From positions 1 through 23,414 of the forward strand of contig CAKKSJ010000228.1 of NCBI GenBank assembly GCA_919902965.1: 23,414 bases of DNA. The letters run 5' to 3'. Position numbers and translations under genes: made by a program. Positions 1 through 7,222 of this stretch are shown here, in pieces (the stretch's first letter is position 1; each line of letters opens with the position of its first letter). This DNA comes from Burkholderiales bacterium (GTDB lineage: Bacteria; Pseudomonadota; Gammaproteobacteria; Burkholderiales; SG8-39). Below the pieces are notes generated by a model, which was not told the origin of the DNA, searched no databases, and was given only the letters and a program-made list of their open reading frames with translations.

Positions 1-1034
1 GCGTTCATCTTGCCGTTGCGCGTCTGCAGGCAGTAGAGCCTGCCTTTTTCGATGGTGAATTCGAAGTCCTGGACTTCGTGGTAATGCGACTCCAGCCGGT
101 TATGCAACTCCACCAGCTGGCGGTAGATTTCGGGCATTTCCTGTTCCATGTCGGCGATCGGCTTGGGCGTACGGATGCCTGCCACCACATCCTCGCCCTG
201 CGCATTGGTCAGGTATTCGCCGTAGATCACGTTCTCGCCAGTGCCGGGATTGCGCGTGAAGCCTACCCCGGTACCCGAATCGCTGCCCATGTTGCCGAAC
301 ACCATGGTGCAGACGCTCACCGCGGTGCCATTGGCTTTGTCCTTGGTGATTTTGAACTGCTTGCGATAGTCGACTGCGCGCTTTCCCATCCAGGATCGGA
401 ACACCGCTCCCACCGAAATCTCGAGCTGCTCGTACGGGTCCTGCGGAAAAGGCTTGCCGGTGTGGCGCCTGACGATCTCCAGGAATTCCCCGACCAGGTC
501 CTTCAAATGCTCAGCAGACAGGTCCAGATCCAGGCGCGCGCCGTGTTTGCGCTTGAGCGCCTCCATCTTTTCCTTGAACTGCTTGTCCTCGATGCCGAGC
601 GCGATGTTTCCGAACAGCTGGATGAAGCGCCGGTAGGCGTCGTAGGCAAAGCGCTGATCCTTGGTCTGCTCGATCAGCCCCTGCAGCGACACCTCATTGA
701 GCCCGAGATTGAGTATGGTGTCCATCATCCCCGGCATGGAGATGGCCGAACCGGAACGCACCGAAATCAGCAAGGGGTTCTTGCTGCCGCCGAAACTCTT
801 GCCGGTCTTCTTCTCCAGCGCCGCCATGTGAGTCCTGATTCCGTCCATCAGACCGTCGGGCAGCTTGTTCGATTCGAGGTAGGCAAGACAGGCTGCGGTG
901 GTCACGGTGAAGCCCGGCGGCACGTTCAGGCCGATCTGCGTCATCTCGCACAAACCTGCGCCCTTGCCGCCCAGCAGGATCTTGTCCTTGCCGTCGCCGT
1001 CTTCGAACGCATGGATATATTTGTTGGAGTTCAT
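1..1034 (-). CDS. ppdK: Pyruvate, phosphate dikinase, N-terminal part (runs off the left edge)
   Basis: This cytoplasmic enzyme interconverts pyruvate, ATP and phosphate with PEP, AMP and pyrophosphate. The visible 344 codons start MNSNKYIHAFEDG and carry the nucleotide-binding N-terminal domain: GGKGAGLCEMT near residue 22, the SVRSGSAISMPGMMDT segment near residue 92, and GNMGSDSGTGVGFTRNP near residue 253, all hallmarks of bacterial PpdK. The phosphohistidine and PEP/pyruvate domains must lie beyond position 1; family members are usually about 880 residues. The ATG at 1034 is preceded by AAAGGCG as ribosome binding site. The gene lies 196 bases downstream of the universal stress protein gene on the same strand, so it may share the FNR-type control seen there; no clear promoter of its own was found, and the TAATTA at 1113-1118 lacks a good -35. 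Family assignment is very secure; co-transcription with usp is inference. Confidence 0.95.
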   Translation of the reverse strand, partial: MNSNKYIHAFEDGDGKDKILLGGKGAGLCEMTQIGLNVPPGFTVTTAACLAYLESNKLPDGLMDGIRTHMAALEKKTGKSFGGSKNPLLISVRSGSAISMPGMMDTILNLGLNEVSLQGLIEQTKDQRFAYDAYRRFIQLFGNIALGIEDKQFKEKMEALKRKHGARLDLDLSAEHLKDLVGEFLEIVRRHTGKPFPQDPYEQLEISVGAVFRSWMGKRAVDYRKQFKITKDKANGTAVSVCTMVFGNMGSDSGTGVGFTRNPGTGENVIYGEYLTNAQGEDVVAGIRTPKPIADMEQEMPEIYRQLVELHNRLESHYHEVQDFEFTIEKGRLYCLQTRNGKMN

Positions 1035-1208
1035 GATGACGCCTTTAGAAATAAGCCAAAATCGGATAGTCCACGAAACAGGCAGGCGACCGGCTCAATC
1101 TCACCGGACCGCATAATTACCCGATTTTCGCACAGGATGAACCCGGCGCGATAGGCAGCCGGCGGGGCAGCACGCCGCAATCCCCGCAGGCGCTACGCGC
1201 CGACGCCC

Positions 1209-1229
1209 GGCCGGCGCCTGCGGCCGGCC
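1209..1229. repeat. Short GC-rich inverted repeat after usp
   Basis: A perfect 7-bp stem (GGCCGGC at 1209-1215 with GCCGGCC at 1223-1229) and a 7-base loop lies directly after the usp stop codon. There is no T-run on either side, so it may only attenuate transcription between usp and ppdK or protect the usp mRNA end. Confidence 0.35.
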
Positions 1230-1230
1230 C

Positions 1231-2061
1231 CTAGTGGGACATCAGAATCGGCGCGGTCATCGATTCCAGGATGGTGCGCGTCGCGCCGCCGAGTATCCAT
1301 TCCTTCAGCCGCGAATGGCCATAACCACCCATGACGATGAGGTCGACGTCCAAGTCCGCTGCGCGCGAAAGCAACTCGTTCCCGACGTCGATTTCAGCGC
1401 CGTGATCCGTTTTTATTTCCACGCGCACGCCGTGGCGCGCGAGAAACAAGCCTATGTCGGCACCGGCTACATGGCCGTGCTCGCCGTGTTTTGGATTTAC
1501 CGTCATGACATGCACGGTGTTCGCAAGGCGCAACATCGGAATCGCGTCGGTGACCGCGCGCGTCGCTTCCCGACTCGCGTCCCAGGCGACAAGAATGCGT
1601 GCGCCTATATTGGGAAAACGGCCGGCGCTGGGCAAAACAAGTACCGGCCGGCCGGCCGCGAGCACTAATCGTTCAGGGAAATCTGCGGCCATGAGCGAAA
1701 CATCCGCATTATCAGTCTGGCCGACCACCACCAGATCGGCGTAACGCGCGTGCAAAGTCATCGCCTCGACCGGATCTTCGATGGCGCGGCGCCACTCGAC
1801 ATTGTTGTAAGCCGCTGCAGACGCCTGTGCGCTGAATTCGCTCTCCGCGCGTGCCATCGCGGCCGCAGCCGCGCGCTTTTGCGTGTCGAGTAACGACGCT
1901 CCCATTTCCGCCATGACGTAGCCGGGAGGCTCAAATGGCGCGATCGCATGCAGCGCGACCAGATGCGCATCGTGCTGGCGCGCGAGCCGAATGGCGAAAT
2001 CGACGCGAACTGCACAGCGCTTGCTGGAGTCAACGTGGACAAGGATCGTCTTGTAGCTCAT
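1231..2061 (-). CDS. Tandem-domain universal stress protein (UspA family)
   Basis: A 276-residue cytoplasmic protein with two Usp folds, about residues 1-145 and 154-276. Both halves begin with the typical strand (YKTILVHVDSS; ARILVAWDAS). The second half has the ATP-binding signature G-x2-G-x9-G (G245, G248, G258, in MGGYGHSRLKEWILGGATR); the first half has VVVGQTDN at the same place and so probably lost nucleotide binding. Such tandem Usps help survival during energy stress or oxygen limitation in several proteobacteria. The ATG at 2061 was chosen because AGGAAGGAA lies just upstream. The frame stays open to 2289, but that extension would run through a terminator and an FNR-type box, so it is rejected. 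A perfect FNR/Anr box lies 61-74 bases upstream of the start, arguing for anaerobic induction. ppdK follows. Confidence 0.93.
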   Translation of the reverse strand: MSYKTILVHVDSSKRCAVRVDFAIRLARQHDAHLVALHAIAPFEPPGYVMAEMGASLLDTQKRAAAAAMARAESEFSAQASAAAYNNVEWRRAIEDPVEAMTLHARYADLVVVGQTDNADVSLMAADFPERLVLAAGRPVLVLPSAGRFPNIGARILVAWDASREATRAVTDAIPMLRLANTVHVMTVNPKHGEHGHVAGADIGLFLARHGVRVEIKTDHGAEIDVGNELLSRAADLDVDLIVMGGYGHSRLKEWILGGATRTILESMTAPILMSH

Positions 2062-2093
2062 GGTGATTCCTTCCTTTCTTACGCCTTGATTTC

Positions 2094-2135
2094 GCCATAG
2101 CGCGGAGTGTAGCCGTGAATCTTGATCGAAATCAA
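2094..2135 (-). promoter_or_regulatory. FNR/Anr-dependent class II promoter of usp
   Basis: On the minus strand 2135-2122 reads TTGATTTCGATCAA, a perfect match to the FNR/Anr/Dnr consensus TTGAT-N4-ATCAA. A TATGGC hexamer (2099-2094) is spaced so that, with a start near 2087, the box is centred at about -41.5, the class II activator position. The -10 matches only three of six bases of TATAAT, as is common for activator-dependent promoters. A 26-base leader then reaches the usp ATG. Confidence 0.72.
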
Positions 2136-2182
2136 GCGATAGTCCGGCTTCCCACAGGCAGGCCGGCAGCCTGCCCTGGAAA

Positions 2183-2267
2183 GAAAAACGGACACTCGAA
2201 TTTAGAATATCGAGTGTCCGCAAGATCCCTTCTGCCCAGAAGGATGGGAGGAAATCAGCAAAAGGGT
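2183..2267 (-). ncRNA. Putative oxygen-regulated small RNA (about 85 nt)
   Basis: A predicted promoter (FNR box 2301-2314, -10 2274-2279) would start RNA at an A at 2267, and a strong intrinsic terminator ends it near 2183. The RNA would begin with a short unstructured part containing TTTCCTCCCAT (complementary to a Shine-Dalgarno such as GGGAGGA), then a small hairpin CCTTCT-GGGC-AGAAGG (plus-strand 2228-2243), then the terminator hairpin with a U-rich tail. A seed-like 5' region, two hairpins and an Hfq-type poly-U end are the layout of trans-acting sRNAs such as FnrS of E. coli or the Anr-dependent sRNAs of Pseudomonas. I do not recognise the sequence as a member of a named family. Promoter and terminator are seen directly; the RNA itself is inferred. 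Confidence 0.45.
2184..2220 (-). terminator. Intrinsic terminator of the putative sRNA
   Basis: An 11-bp perfect stem (plus-strand 2189-2199 with 2210-2220) encloses a 10-base AT-rich loop and is followed on the minus strand by TTTTTCTTT. On the plus strand no T-run follows, so it works for minus-strand transcription only. It lies about 200 bases after the ThDP gene but only about 50 bases after the predicted sRNA start, and it insulates usp from upstream transcription. Confidence 0.82.
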
Positions 2268-2273
2268 GCAGCC

Positions 2274-2314
2274 ATACTATGCCGTGCATGAAGCGGCAGT
2301 TTGATTAAGGTCAA
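2274..2314 (-). promoter_or_regulatory. Second FNR-type promoter, reading into the sRNA
   Basis: Minus-strand 2314-2301 reads TTGACCTTAATCAA, matching nine of the ten fixed positions of the FNR/Anr consensus. TAGTAT (2279-2274) is a four-of-six -10. With a start at 2267 the box is centred at about -40.5, again class II spacing. The promoter points at the 85-base unit ended by the terminator at 2184-2220. Confidence 0.58.
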
Positions 2315-2423
2315 ATTGATCGCGTATTTCGGCAAAAAGAGCTGCCCCTGGCGCCCCCCGCCGGACCGCCTTGGTCCGCCGCCTTGATCCGAAATGGCTC
2401 CGACCTTGAATTACAAGGGTTTC

Positions 2424-4064
2424 TCAATCGGCACGCCGTTCCGGCAGCGTGACCGACAGGCTCGTCCTGACCTCGATGAATACCGGTTCATCTGCCGCGA
2501 GAGCGCCAGCGACTGCTCCCGCGACCTCTTCTTCGCGTACTACACGCTGAGCGCGCATGCCAAAGGCGCGCGCGATCTGCTCGAAGTCGGGGTTGAATAG
2601 ACTGGTGCCCAGCACCCGGCCGGGATAGTGCAATTCCTGCTGTATTCGAATCGAGGCATAACTGCCGTTATTGGCCAAAATGAACAGTATCGGCAGTTTG
2701 CGTTCCACCGCCGCGATCATTTCGTTGCCGGTCATCATAAAGCCGCCGTCACCCACCATACAGATCACCTGGCGCCCGGGAAAGCGCAGTTGCGCCGCAA
2801 TGGCTGCGGGCGTGCCATAGCCCATGGTGCCCGAAAGCGGCGACAGTAGCCGCTGCGGCGGTACGAAGCCGAAATGGCGGTAGACCGGGGCGGCAAAGGT
2901 GCCGGCATCCACGCACACGATGGCATCGGCGCTCGCCTGCTCGCGCACGGACCTGATCACCTTCGCGAAATCGATACCGTCCGCGGCCTGGCGTTGCGGC
3001 CAGGCTGCGAACGCTTCGAAAATTTCCTTGAGGCGCCGCCGCCACTCGCCACGGGACCGCGCGAGCACCGGTTTTGCCGCGGGGGTCAGGGCGCGCGCAA
3101 GTTCGATCGGATCGCACACCAGGCCAAAATCCGGCGCGAAATGCAGCCCGACCATATGCGCGTCGGCGCAGGCATGCACGAAAGTCTGCGCCGGGGACGG
3201 CAGGTCGGGAAAACTATATCCCTGGCTGGTGACGTCCCCAAAACGGGTACCCAGCGCGAGGATAAGATCGCTTTGGCGAAACGCGTCGATCTGGTGCGGC
3301 GGATTCGCCAACCCCAGTTCGCCGGCGTAGAGCGGGTGCAGGTTGGAAAAAACATCGTGGCGCCGGAACGATAGCGCGACCGGAATCTGCCAGGCTTCAG
3401 CCAGGGCGGCGAGCGCCTCGCGCCCGCCCGGCGGCTCGAACCCGCCTCCGGCCACGATCAGCGGTCGCTCGGCCGCCTCGATGCGGCGCTGCAATTCCAG
3501 CAGGGTAGCCGCATCTGGTCGGGTGCTGGAGTGCTCGGCAGCGCGCCAGCGCGGCTGCGCCACTTGCTGCTGCTGCATATCCTCCGGAATCACCAGCAGC
3601 ACCGGCCCCGGCGTGCCCGAGGTGGCAAGGCGGATCGCCTTGAACGCGGCTTCGGCAAGCTGAGCTGGCTCGGTCGCTTCGAACACCCATTTCGCGATCG
3701 TGCCATACATGCGCCGGTAATCGATCTCCTGGAACGCCTCGCGCCGCAGGTCTGCGCGCGGCACCTGCCCGACGATCAGAATCAAGGGAATCGCGTCCTG
3801 CTGCGCGGTGTGCACCGCGATCGCTGCATTGGTCGCTCCGGGGCCGCGACTGACCAGCGCTACCCCGGGCCGCCCGGAGAGTCTCGCATCGGCCACGGCC
3901 ATGAATCCTGCACCGGCCTCGTGGCGGCAGGTCACTGCGTCGATTCCGGGAAAGTCGTACAAGGCGTCCAGAATGCCCAGGTAGCTCTCGCCCGGTACCA
4001 AAAAAACCCGGTCGATGCCATGTTGCAGGAACACCGACAACAGCGCGTGAGAGGAACTCGTCAT
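2424..4064 (-). CDS. ThDP-dependent enzyme, acetolactate synthase large-subunit-like
   Basis: A 546-residue protein with the three-domain plan of the acetolactate synthase / benzoylformate decarboxylase superfamily. The N-terminal PYR domain has GESYLGILDA and the conserved cofactor-activating glutamate E49 in RHEAGAGFMA. The middle domain has the Rossmann-like stretch PLIVAGGGF (about 201-209). The C-terminal PP domain carries the ThDP/magnesium motif GDG (438-440) followed after 24 residues by NN (465-466). No small regulatory subunit gene is adjacent, so it is probably not the biosynthetic IlvBN enzyme; a catabolic acetolactate synthase, a decarboxylase or a sulfo/oxo-acid lyase are all possible, and the sequence does not decide. 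The ATG at 4064 has only a weak ribosome site (AGGATG). Neighbouring genes for pyruvate use (ppdK) and anaerobic control suggest a role in pyruvate metabolism, which is inference. Confidence 0.85.
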   Translation of the reverse strand: MTSSSHALLSVFLQHGIDRVFLVPGESYLGILDALYDFPGIDAVTCRHEAGAGFMAVADARLSGRPGVALVSRGPGATNAAIAVHTAQQDAIPLILIVGQVPRADLRREAFQEIDYRRMYGTIAKWVFEATEPAQLAEAAFKAIRLATSGTPGPVLLVIPEDMQQQQVAQPRWRAAEHSSTRPDAATLLELQRRIEAAERPLIVAGGGFEPPGGREALAALAEAWQIPVALSFRRHDVFSNLHPLYAGELGLANPPHQIDAFRQSDLILALGTRFGDVTSQGYSFPDLPSPAQTFVHACADAHMVGLHFAPDFGLVCDPIELARALTPAAKPVLARSRGEWRRRLKEIFEAFAAWPQRQAADGIDFAKVIRSVREQASADAIVCVDAGTFAAPVYRHFGFVPPQRLLSPLSGTMGYGTPAAIAAQLRFPGRQVICMVGDGGFMMTGNEMIAAVERKLPILFILANNGSYASIRIQQELHYPGRVLGTSLFNPDFEQIARAFGMRAQRVVREEEVAGAVAGALAADEPVFIEVRTSLSVTLPERRAD

Positions 4065-4083
4065 GCTTCACCACATCCTGTAT

Positions 4084-4109
4084 TTGTAGGCGCGATCGCG
4101 CCGCTACAA
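4084..4109. repeat. REP-like palindrome between operons
   Basis: A perfect 14-base palindrome GGCGCGATCGCGCC (4089-4102) is flanked by TTGTA (4084-4088) and TACAA (4105-4109), giving a long stem with a two-base bulge. It fills the 60-base gap between the export operon end and the ThDP gene. The layout (GTAGG-type flank around a GC palindrome) resembles scattered REP elements of proteobacteria; it may also act as a transcript-end stabiliser. No second copy was seen in this window. Confidence 0.5.
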
Positions 4110-4124
4110 TAGCAAAAGCCGTCT

Positions 4125-5324
4125 CTATTCGCTGCGCAAAGCCTCAAGCGGATCCAGATGCGCCGCCCGCCGCGCCGGCAGCACCCCGGCCGCCAGCCCG
4201 ACCGCCAATGCGACCAGTTCCGCCAGCAGCGCATAAGTCCAAGGCGTATGCACCGGCAGCGCCGGCAATACCAGGTGCAAAGCAAGCGCGGCAGCCCATC
4301 CCAGCAGCAAGCCGGCCGTGCCGCCCAATATCGCCAGCAGCGCCGCCTCTCCCAAAAAAAGCAGCAGAATACTCCGGCGCGTCGCGCCCACGGCGCGCAG
4401 CAGGCCGATCTCCGATGTGCGTTCGGCCACGGCTATGGTCAGTATGGTGAGTATGCCCACCCCACCGACCACCAGTGAAATGCCGCCGATCGCTGCCACG
4501 GCGAAGGTAATCGCATTAAGCACGGTTCCAAACACATCGAGCATCTTCTGCTGCGGGGTAAGGGTGTAATCCTCTGAGCCGTGGCGCGCGCTCAGGATGC
4601 GTTTAATGCCCTCCTCCACGTCCGCAAGCGGCGCGGTCGGTTCATAGGTGACGTCGATTTCCATCAGGCTTTCACGGTTGAACATTTCCATCGCGCGGCC
4701 GACCGGGATGAATACCGTGTCGTCCAGATCGAAGCCGAGCACTTGCCCCTTGGACTGCATTACGCCGACTACGCGATAGCGCTCGCCGCCTACGCGGATG
4801 CGGTCACCCAGGGGATTGGCGTCGCCAAACAACTCCCGCGCTGCCTTGGAGCCGAGCACCGCGAACGCGCGCGCGCTGCGCGGATCGTCTTCCGGCAGAA
4901 AATGGCCGACTGCAACGCGCATGCGAAATGCGGCTGCAAAATCGGCGCCCACACCGTAGAGCGTGACGCGGCGGCTCTTGCCGGTATGGGTGATTTCCGC
5001 ATTGCCCTGGATCACCGGCACCGCCGCCCGCACATAGGGGGTGCGGCGCAAGGCCAGCGCATCGTCGATGGTCAGCGGTCGCACCGTGTTGACCGCGCCC
5101 AGCGGCGCCCCATGCGTCTGTATGCGCCCAGGGCTTACCGCAATGATATTGGTGCCAAACTGGGTGAATTCGTCGATCACGAAGCGATGCAAGCCCTCGC
5201 CGATGGAGGTAAGCAAAATGACCGCGGCGATGCCCACTGCGATGCCCAGCGCGGTAAGTGCCGTGCGCAGCCGTTGCGCCCGGAGGGACAGGTAGGTGAA
5301 GCTGAGGAAATCGGCGTAGCGCAT
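4125..5324 (-). CDS. ABC exporter permease (MacB/FtsX type), second of two
   Basis: A 399-residue inner-membrane subunit. One N-terminal membrane helix (about 19-40, TALTALGIAVGIAAVILLT) is followed by a large periplasmic MacB-PCD domain (about 45-250) and three C-terminal helices of the FtsX domain (about 270-390), ending PARRAAHLDPLEALRSE, the usual C-terminus of this family. The sequence RTALTALGIAVGIAAVI is the typical start motif. The ATG at 5324 lies 14 bases after the stop of the first permease. The two permeases share layout but differ widely in sequence, so they probably form a heterodimer with the separate ATPase, unlike canonical MacB, where ATPase and permease are fused. The frame is open further upstream to 5456, but that part overlaps the first permease gene and is not used. 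Confidence 0.9.
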   Translation of the reverse strand: MRYADFLSFTYLSLRAQRLRTALTALGIAVGIAAVILLTSIGEGLHRFVIDEFTQFGTNIIAVSPGRIQTHGAPLGAVNTVRPLTIDDALALRRTPYVRAAVPVIQGNAEITHTGKSRRVTLYGVGADFAAAFRMRVAVGHFLPEDDPRSARAFAVLGSKAARELFGDANPLGDRIRVGGERYRVVGVMQSKGQVLGFDLDDTVFIPVGRAMEMFNRESLMEIDVTYEPTAPLADVEEGIKRILSARHGSEDYTLTPQQKMLDVFGTVLNAITFAVAAIGGISLVVGGVGILTILTIAVAERTSEIGLLRAVGATRRSILLLFLGEAALLAILGGTAGLLLGWAAALALHLVLPALPVHTPWTYALLAELVALAVGLAAGVLPARRAAHLDPLEALRSE

Positions 5325-5338
5325 AGTGAGCCCGGTTC

Positions 5339-6547
5339 TTACCTGCGCGACAGCGCTTGCACCGGATCCAGCCGCGCAGCACGCTGCGCCGGGGCCAGCG
5401 TAAACAAAACGGCGGTGAGTATCGCGATCGCCGGTGCCGCAATCAGCGCCCACCACGGCGCCCGGAACGGAATCATCGGGTACATCTGCACTGCAAAGCT
5501 GCTACCCATCTCGCCCACTGCGAGGCCGGCCGCGGCGCCGCCCAGCGCGAGCAGCATGGCTTCGGTGAAGAACAGCAGTCGAATTTGCGGCCCGGTGGCG
5601 CCCAGTGCCTTGAGCAAGCCGATTTCGCGCCGCCGCTGTGTCACCGCGATCAGCATTACGTTCATGATCAAAATCCCCGCGACCGCCAGGCTGATGGCGG
5701 CGATGCTCGCCACGGTCAATGTCAATGCACGCAGTATGCGGTCGAAAGTTGCCAGCACGGCATCCTGGGTGATCACTGTGATATCACGCTCGCCTTCGTG
5801 GCGCAGCCGCAGGATTTCTTCGACATCGGCCTTCGCCGCTGCAATCTGATCGCGGCTCTTGGCTTCCACCAGGATGCGGAACAGCGACTCGGTATTGAAC
5901 AGCGCCTGCGCCGCCGCCAGCGGCACGATGACGATCTCGTCGGTATTGAATCCCAGCGACTGGCCCTGCGCCGAGAGAATGCCGATTACACGAAAGCGGC
6001 GGTCACCGATGCGCACCCATTCCCCCAAAGCCGGGCGCGAACCGAACAACTCACCGGCCATTTTGGCGCCCACTACGCAAACTGGCTGGCTGTGGCGCGG
6101 GTCGCCCTGGGGGAGAAAACTTCCCTGCGCGATTTCCATCTGCCGGATATCCATCAATTCCGCGGTGGAACCCAGCACCGGGGTTTCACGGCTGCGCCCG
6201 CCGGCGCGCACGTCGCCCGCGCCTACGATCAGGGGCGCGAAACGCCGGATCGCGTGGCTGCGCTTGAGCGCCAGGGCGTCCTCCAGCGTCAAATTGCGCG
6301 GCGTCTTGCCAATCAAGACTCCGGGCATGGCACCCGCGGTTTCGCTGCGTCCTGGAAGCACGATGATCAGGTTGCTGCCCAAGGATCCGAACTGCTTGGC
6401 CACATACAGGCGCGCCCCCTCGCCCAGCGAAGTCACCACCACTACGGCGGCGACGCCGATGCCCATCGCAAGTAGGATCAGGAGCGTGCGCGAGACCGAA
6501 CCGCGCAGCACCTGCCAGGAGAAGTCGATCAGATCGGCGAGGCGCAT
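5339..6547 (-). CDS. ABC exporter permease (MacB/FtsX type), first of two
   Basis: A 402-residue inner-membrane protein with the same plan as its downstream partner: N-terminal helix (about 19-40, RTLLILLAMGIGVAAVVVVTS), periplasmic core domain (about 45-255) with LGSNLIIVLPGRSE, then three helices in the C-terminal FtsX domain with RRREIGLLKALGATGPQIRLLFFTEA, the coupling region that contacts the ATPase. It ends PAQRAARLDPVQALSRR. The start ATG at 6547 directly follows the TGA of the ATPase gene (no intervening base), so translation is very likely coupled. Together with the adaptor and ATPase it would form a tripartite exporter; substrate unknown. Lolipop-type, macrolide, peptide or glycolipid export are family options that the sequence cannot separate. 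Confidence 0.9.
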   Translation of the reverse strand: MRLADLIDFSWQVLRGSVSRTLLILLAMGIGVAAVVVVTSLGEGARLYVAKQFGSLGSNLIIVLPGRSETAGAMPGVLIGKTPRNLTLEDALALKRSHAIRRFAPLIVGAGDVRAGGRSRETPVLGSTAELMDIRQMEIAQGSFLPQGDPRHSQPVCVVGAKMAGELFGSRPALGEWVRIGDRRFRVIGILSAQGQSLGFNTDEIVIVPLAAAQALFNTESLFRILVEAKSRDQIAAAKADVEEILRLRHEGERDITVITQDAVLATFDRILRALTLTVASIAAISLAVAGILIMNVMLIAVTQRRREIGLLKALGATGPQIRLLFFTEAMLLALGGAAAGLAVGEMGSSFAVQMYPMIPFRAPWWALIAAPAIAILTAVLFTLAPAQRAARLDPVQALSRR

Positions 6548-7222
6548 TCAGGCCCTTTCGTCACTGACGACAGCGCCGTCGAGCATGCGCAGCCGCCGCT
6601 GCGAGCGTGCCCCAATCTCCGGGTCGTGGGTCACGATGATCACGGTCCCACCGCTTGCATGCAAGCGTTCCAGCACATTGAGCACTTCCTGCCCGGTGTG
6701 GCGGTCGAGGTTGCCGGTGGGCTCGTCAGCGAGGATTACGCTCGGACCCATGGACATGGCGCGCGCAATCGCGACGCGCTGGCACTGGCCGCCGGAGAGC
6801 TGGTCGGGACGATGTCCGGCTCTTGCTTCCAGGCCGTATTCAGCGAGCAGGCGGGCCAGCCTTTTCCTGCGTTCAGCCGGGTCGATCCCCGCCAGAACCA
6901 TGGGCAGCTCGATATTCTGCAGCGCCGTCAGGCGCGGCACCAGGTGAAAAAACTGGAACACGAAACCGATTTTTTCGCGCCGCACGCGCGCCAGTTCGTC
7001 ATCGCTCAGTGCAGTAACGTTTCTGCTGTCGAGTTCGTAGGCCCCCGCGTCAGGCCGATCGAGCAGACCGATGATATTGAGCAGCGTCGATTTGCCCGAT
7101 CCCGAAGGCCCCATGATCGACAGATAGTCACCGTGGGCGATCGCCAGATCCACGGCGCGCAAGGCGTGAACTTCTTCGCCCCCGACCAGAAAAGTGCGCG
7201 CGATGCCCTTGAGACCGATCAT
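6548..7222 (-). CDS. ABC exporter ATP-binding subunit (MacB/LolD type)
   Basis: A 224-residue cytoplasmic ATPase with all working motifs: Walker A GPSGSGKST (38-46), Q-loop Q90 in VFQFFHLVPRLTALQN, signature LSGGQ (142-146), Walker B ILADEPTGNLD (163-173, catalytic E167) and H-loop H199 in VTHDPE. The ENIELPM-like region and the sequence after the Q-loop are typical for the MacB/LolD/FtsE branch that powers mechanotransmission rather than pore transport. A small oddity is Cys147 immediately after the signature, where Q or E is more usual. The ATG at 7222 overlaps the adaptor stop codon by ATGA; the frame is open further upstream, but that would run far into the adaptor gene. The stop codon abuts the ATG of the first permease. 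Confidence 0.95.
   Translation of the reverse strand: MIGLKGIARTFLVGGEEVHALRAVDLAIAHGDYLSIMGPSGSGKSTLLNIIGLLDRPDAGAYELDSRNVTALSDDELARVRREKIGFVFQFFHLVPRLTALQNIELPMVLAGIDPAERRKRLARLLAEYGLEARAGHRPDQLSGGQCQRVAIARAMSMGPSVILADEPTGNLDRHTGQEVLNVLERLHASGGTVIIVTHDPEIGARSQRRLRMLDGAVVSDERA

Larger units (their letters stand above)
2062..2423. other. 362-base intergenic region holding two FNR-type promoters and a putative sRNA
   Basis: Between the stress protein gene and the ThDP enzyme gene there is no convincing protein gene. In minus-strand order it holds: a weak hairpin region after the ThDP gene (CGGACC/GGTCCG, about 2362-2377); an FNR-type box at 2301-2314; a -10 at 2274-2279; a short C/U-rich stretch; two hairpins, the second followed by a T-run; a second FNR-type box at 2122-2135; a -10 at 2094-2099; and the usp ribosome binding site. 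Individual elements are listed separately. Confidence 0.8.

Noticed and set aside
78..1154. Long plus-strand open frame opposite ppdK
   Set aside because: It lies antisense to a certain PpdK coding region and its product has low-complexity H/R/Q-rich composition typical of antisense frames in GC-rich DNA.
2062..2289. 76-codon in-frame N-terminal extension of the universal stress protein
   Set aside because: It would translate the terminator hairpin and the FNR box, and the strong ribosome site lies directly before the ATG at 2061.
4581..5849. Long plus-strand open frame opposite the two permease genes
   Set aside because: It spans the junction of two well-supported minus-strand genes and matches no domain; other long antisense frames (11814-12959, 14981-16036) were rejected for the same reason.
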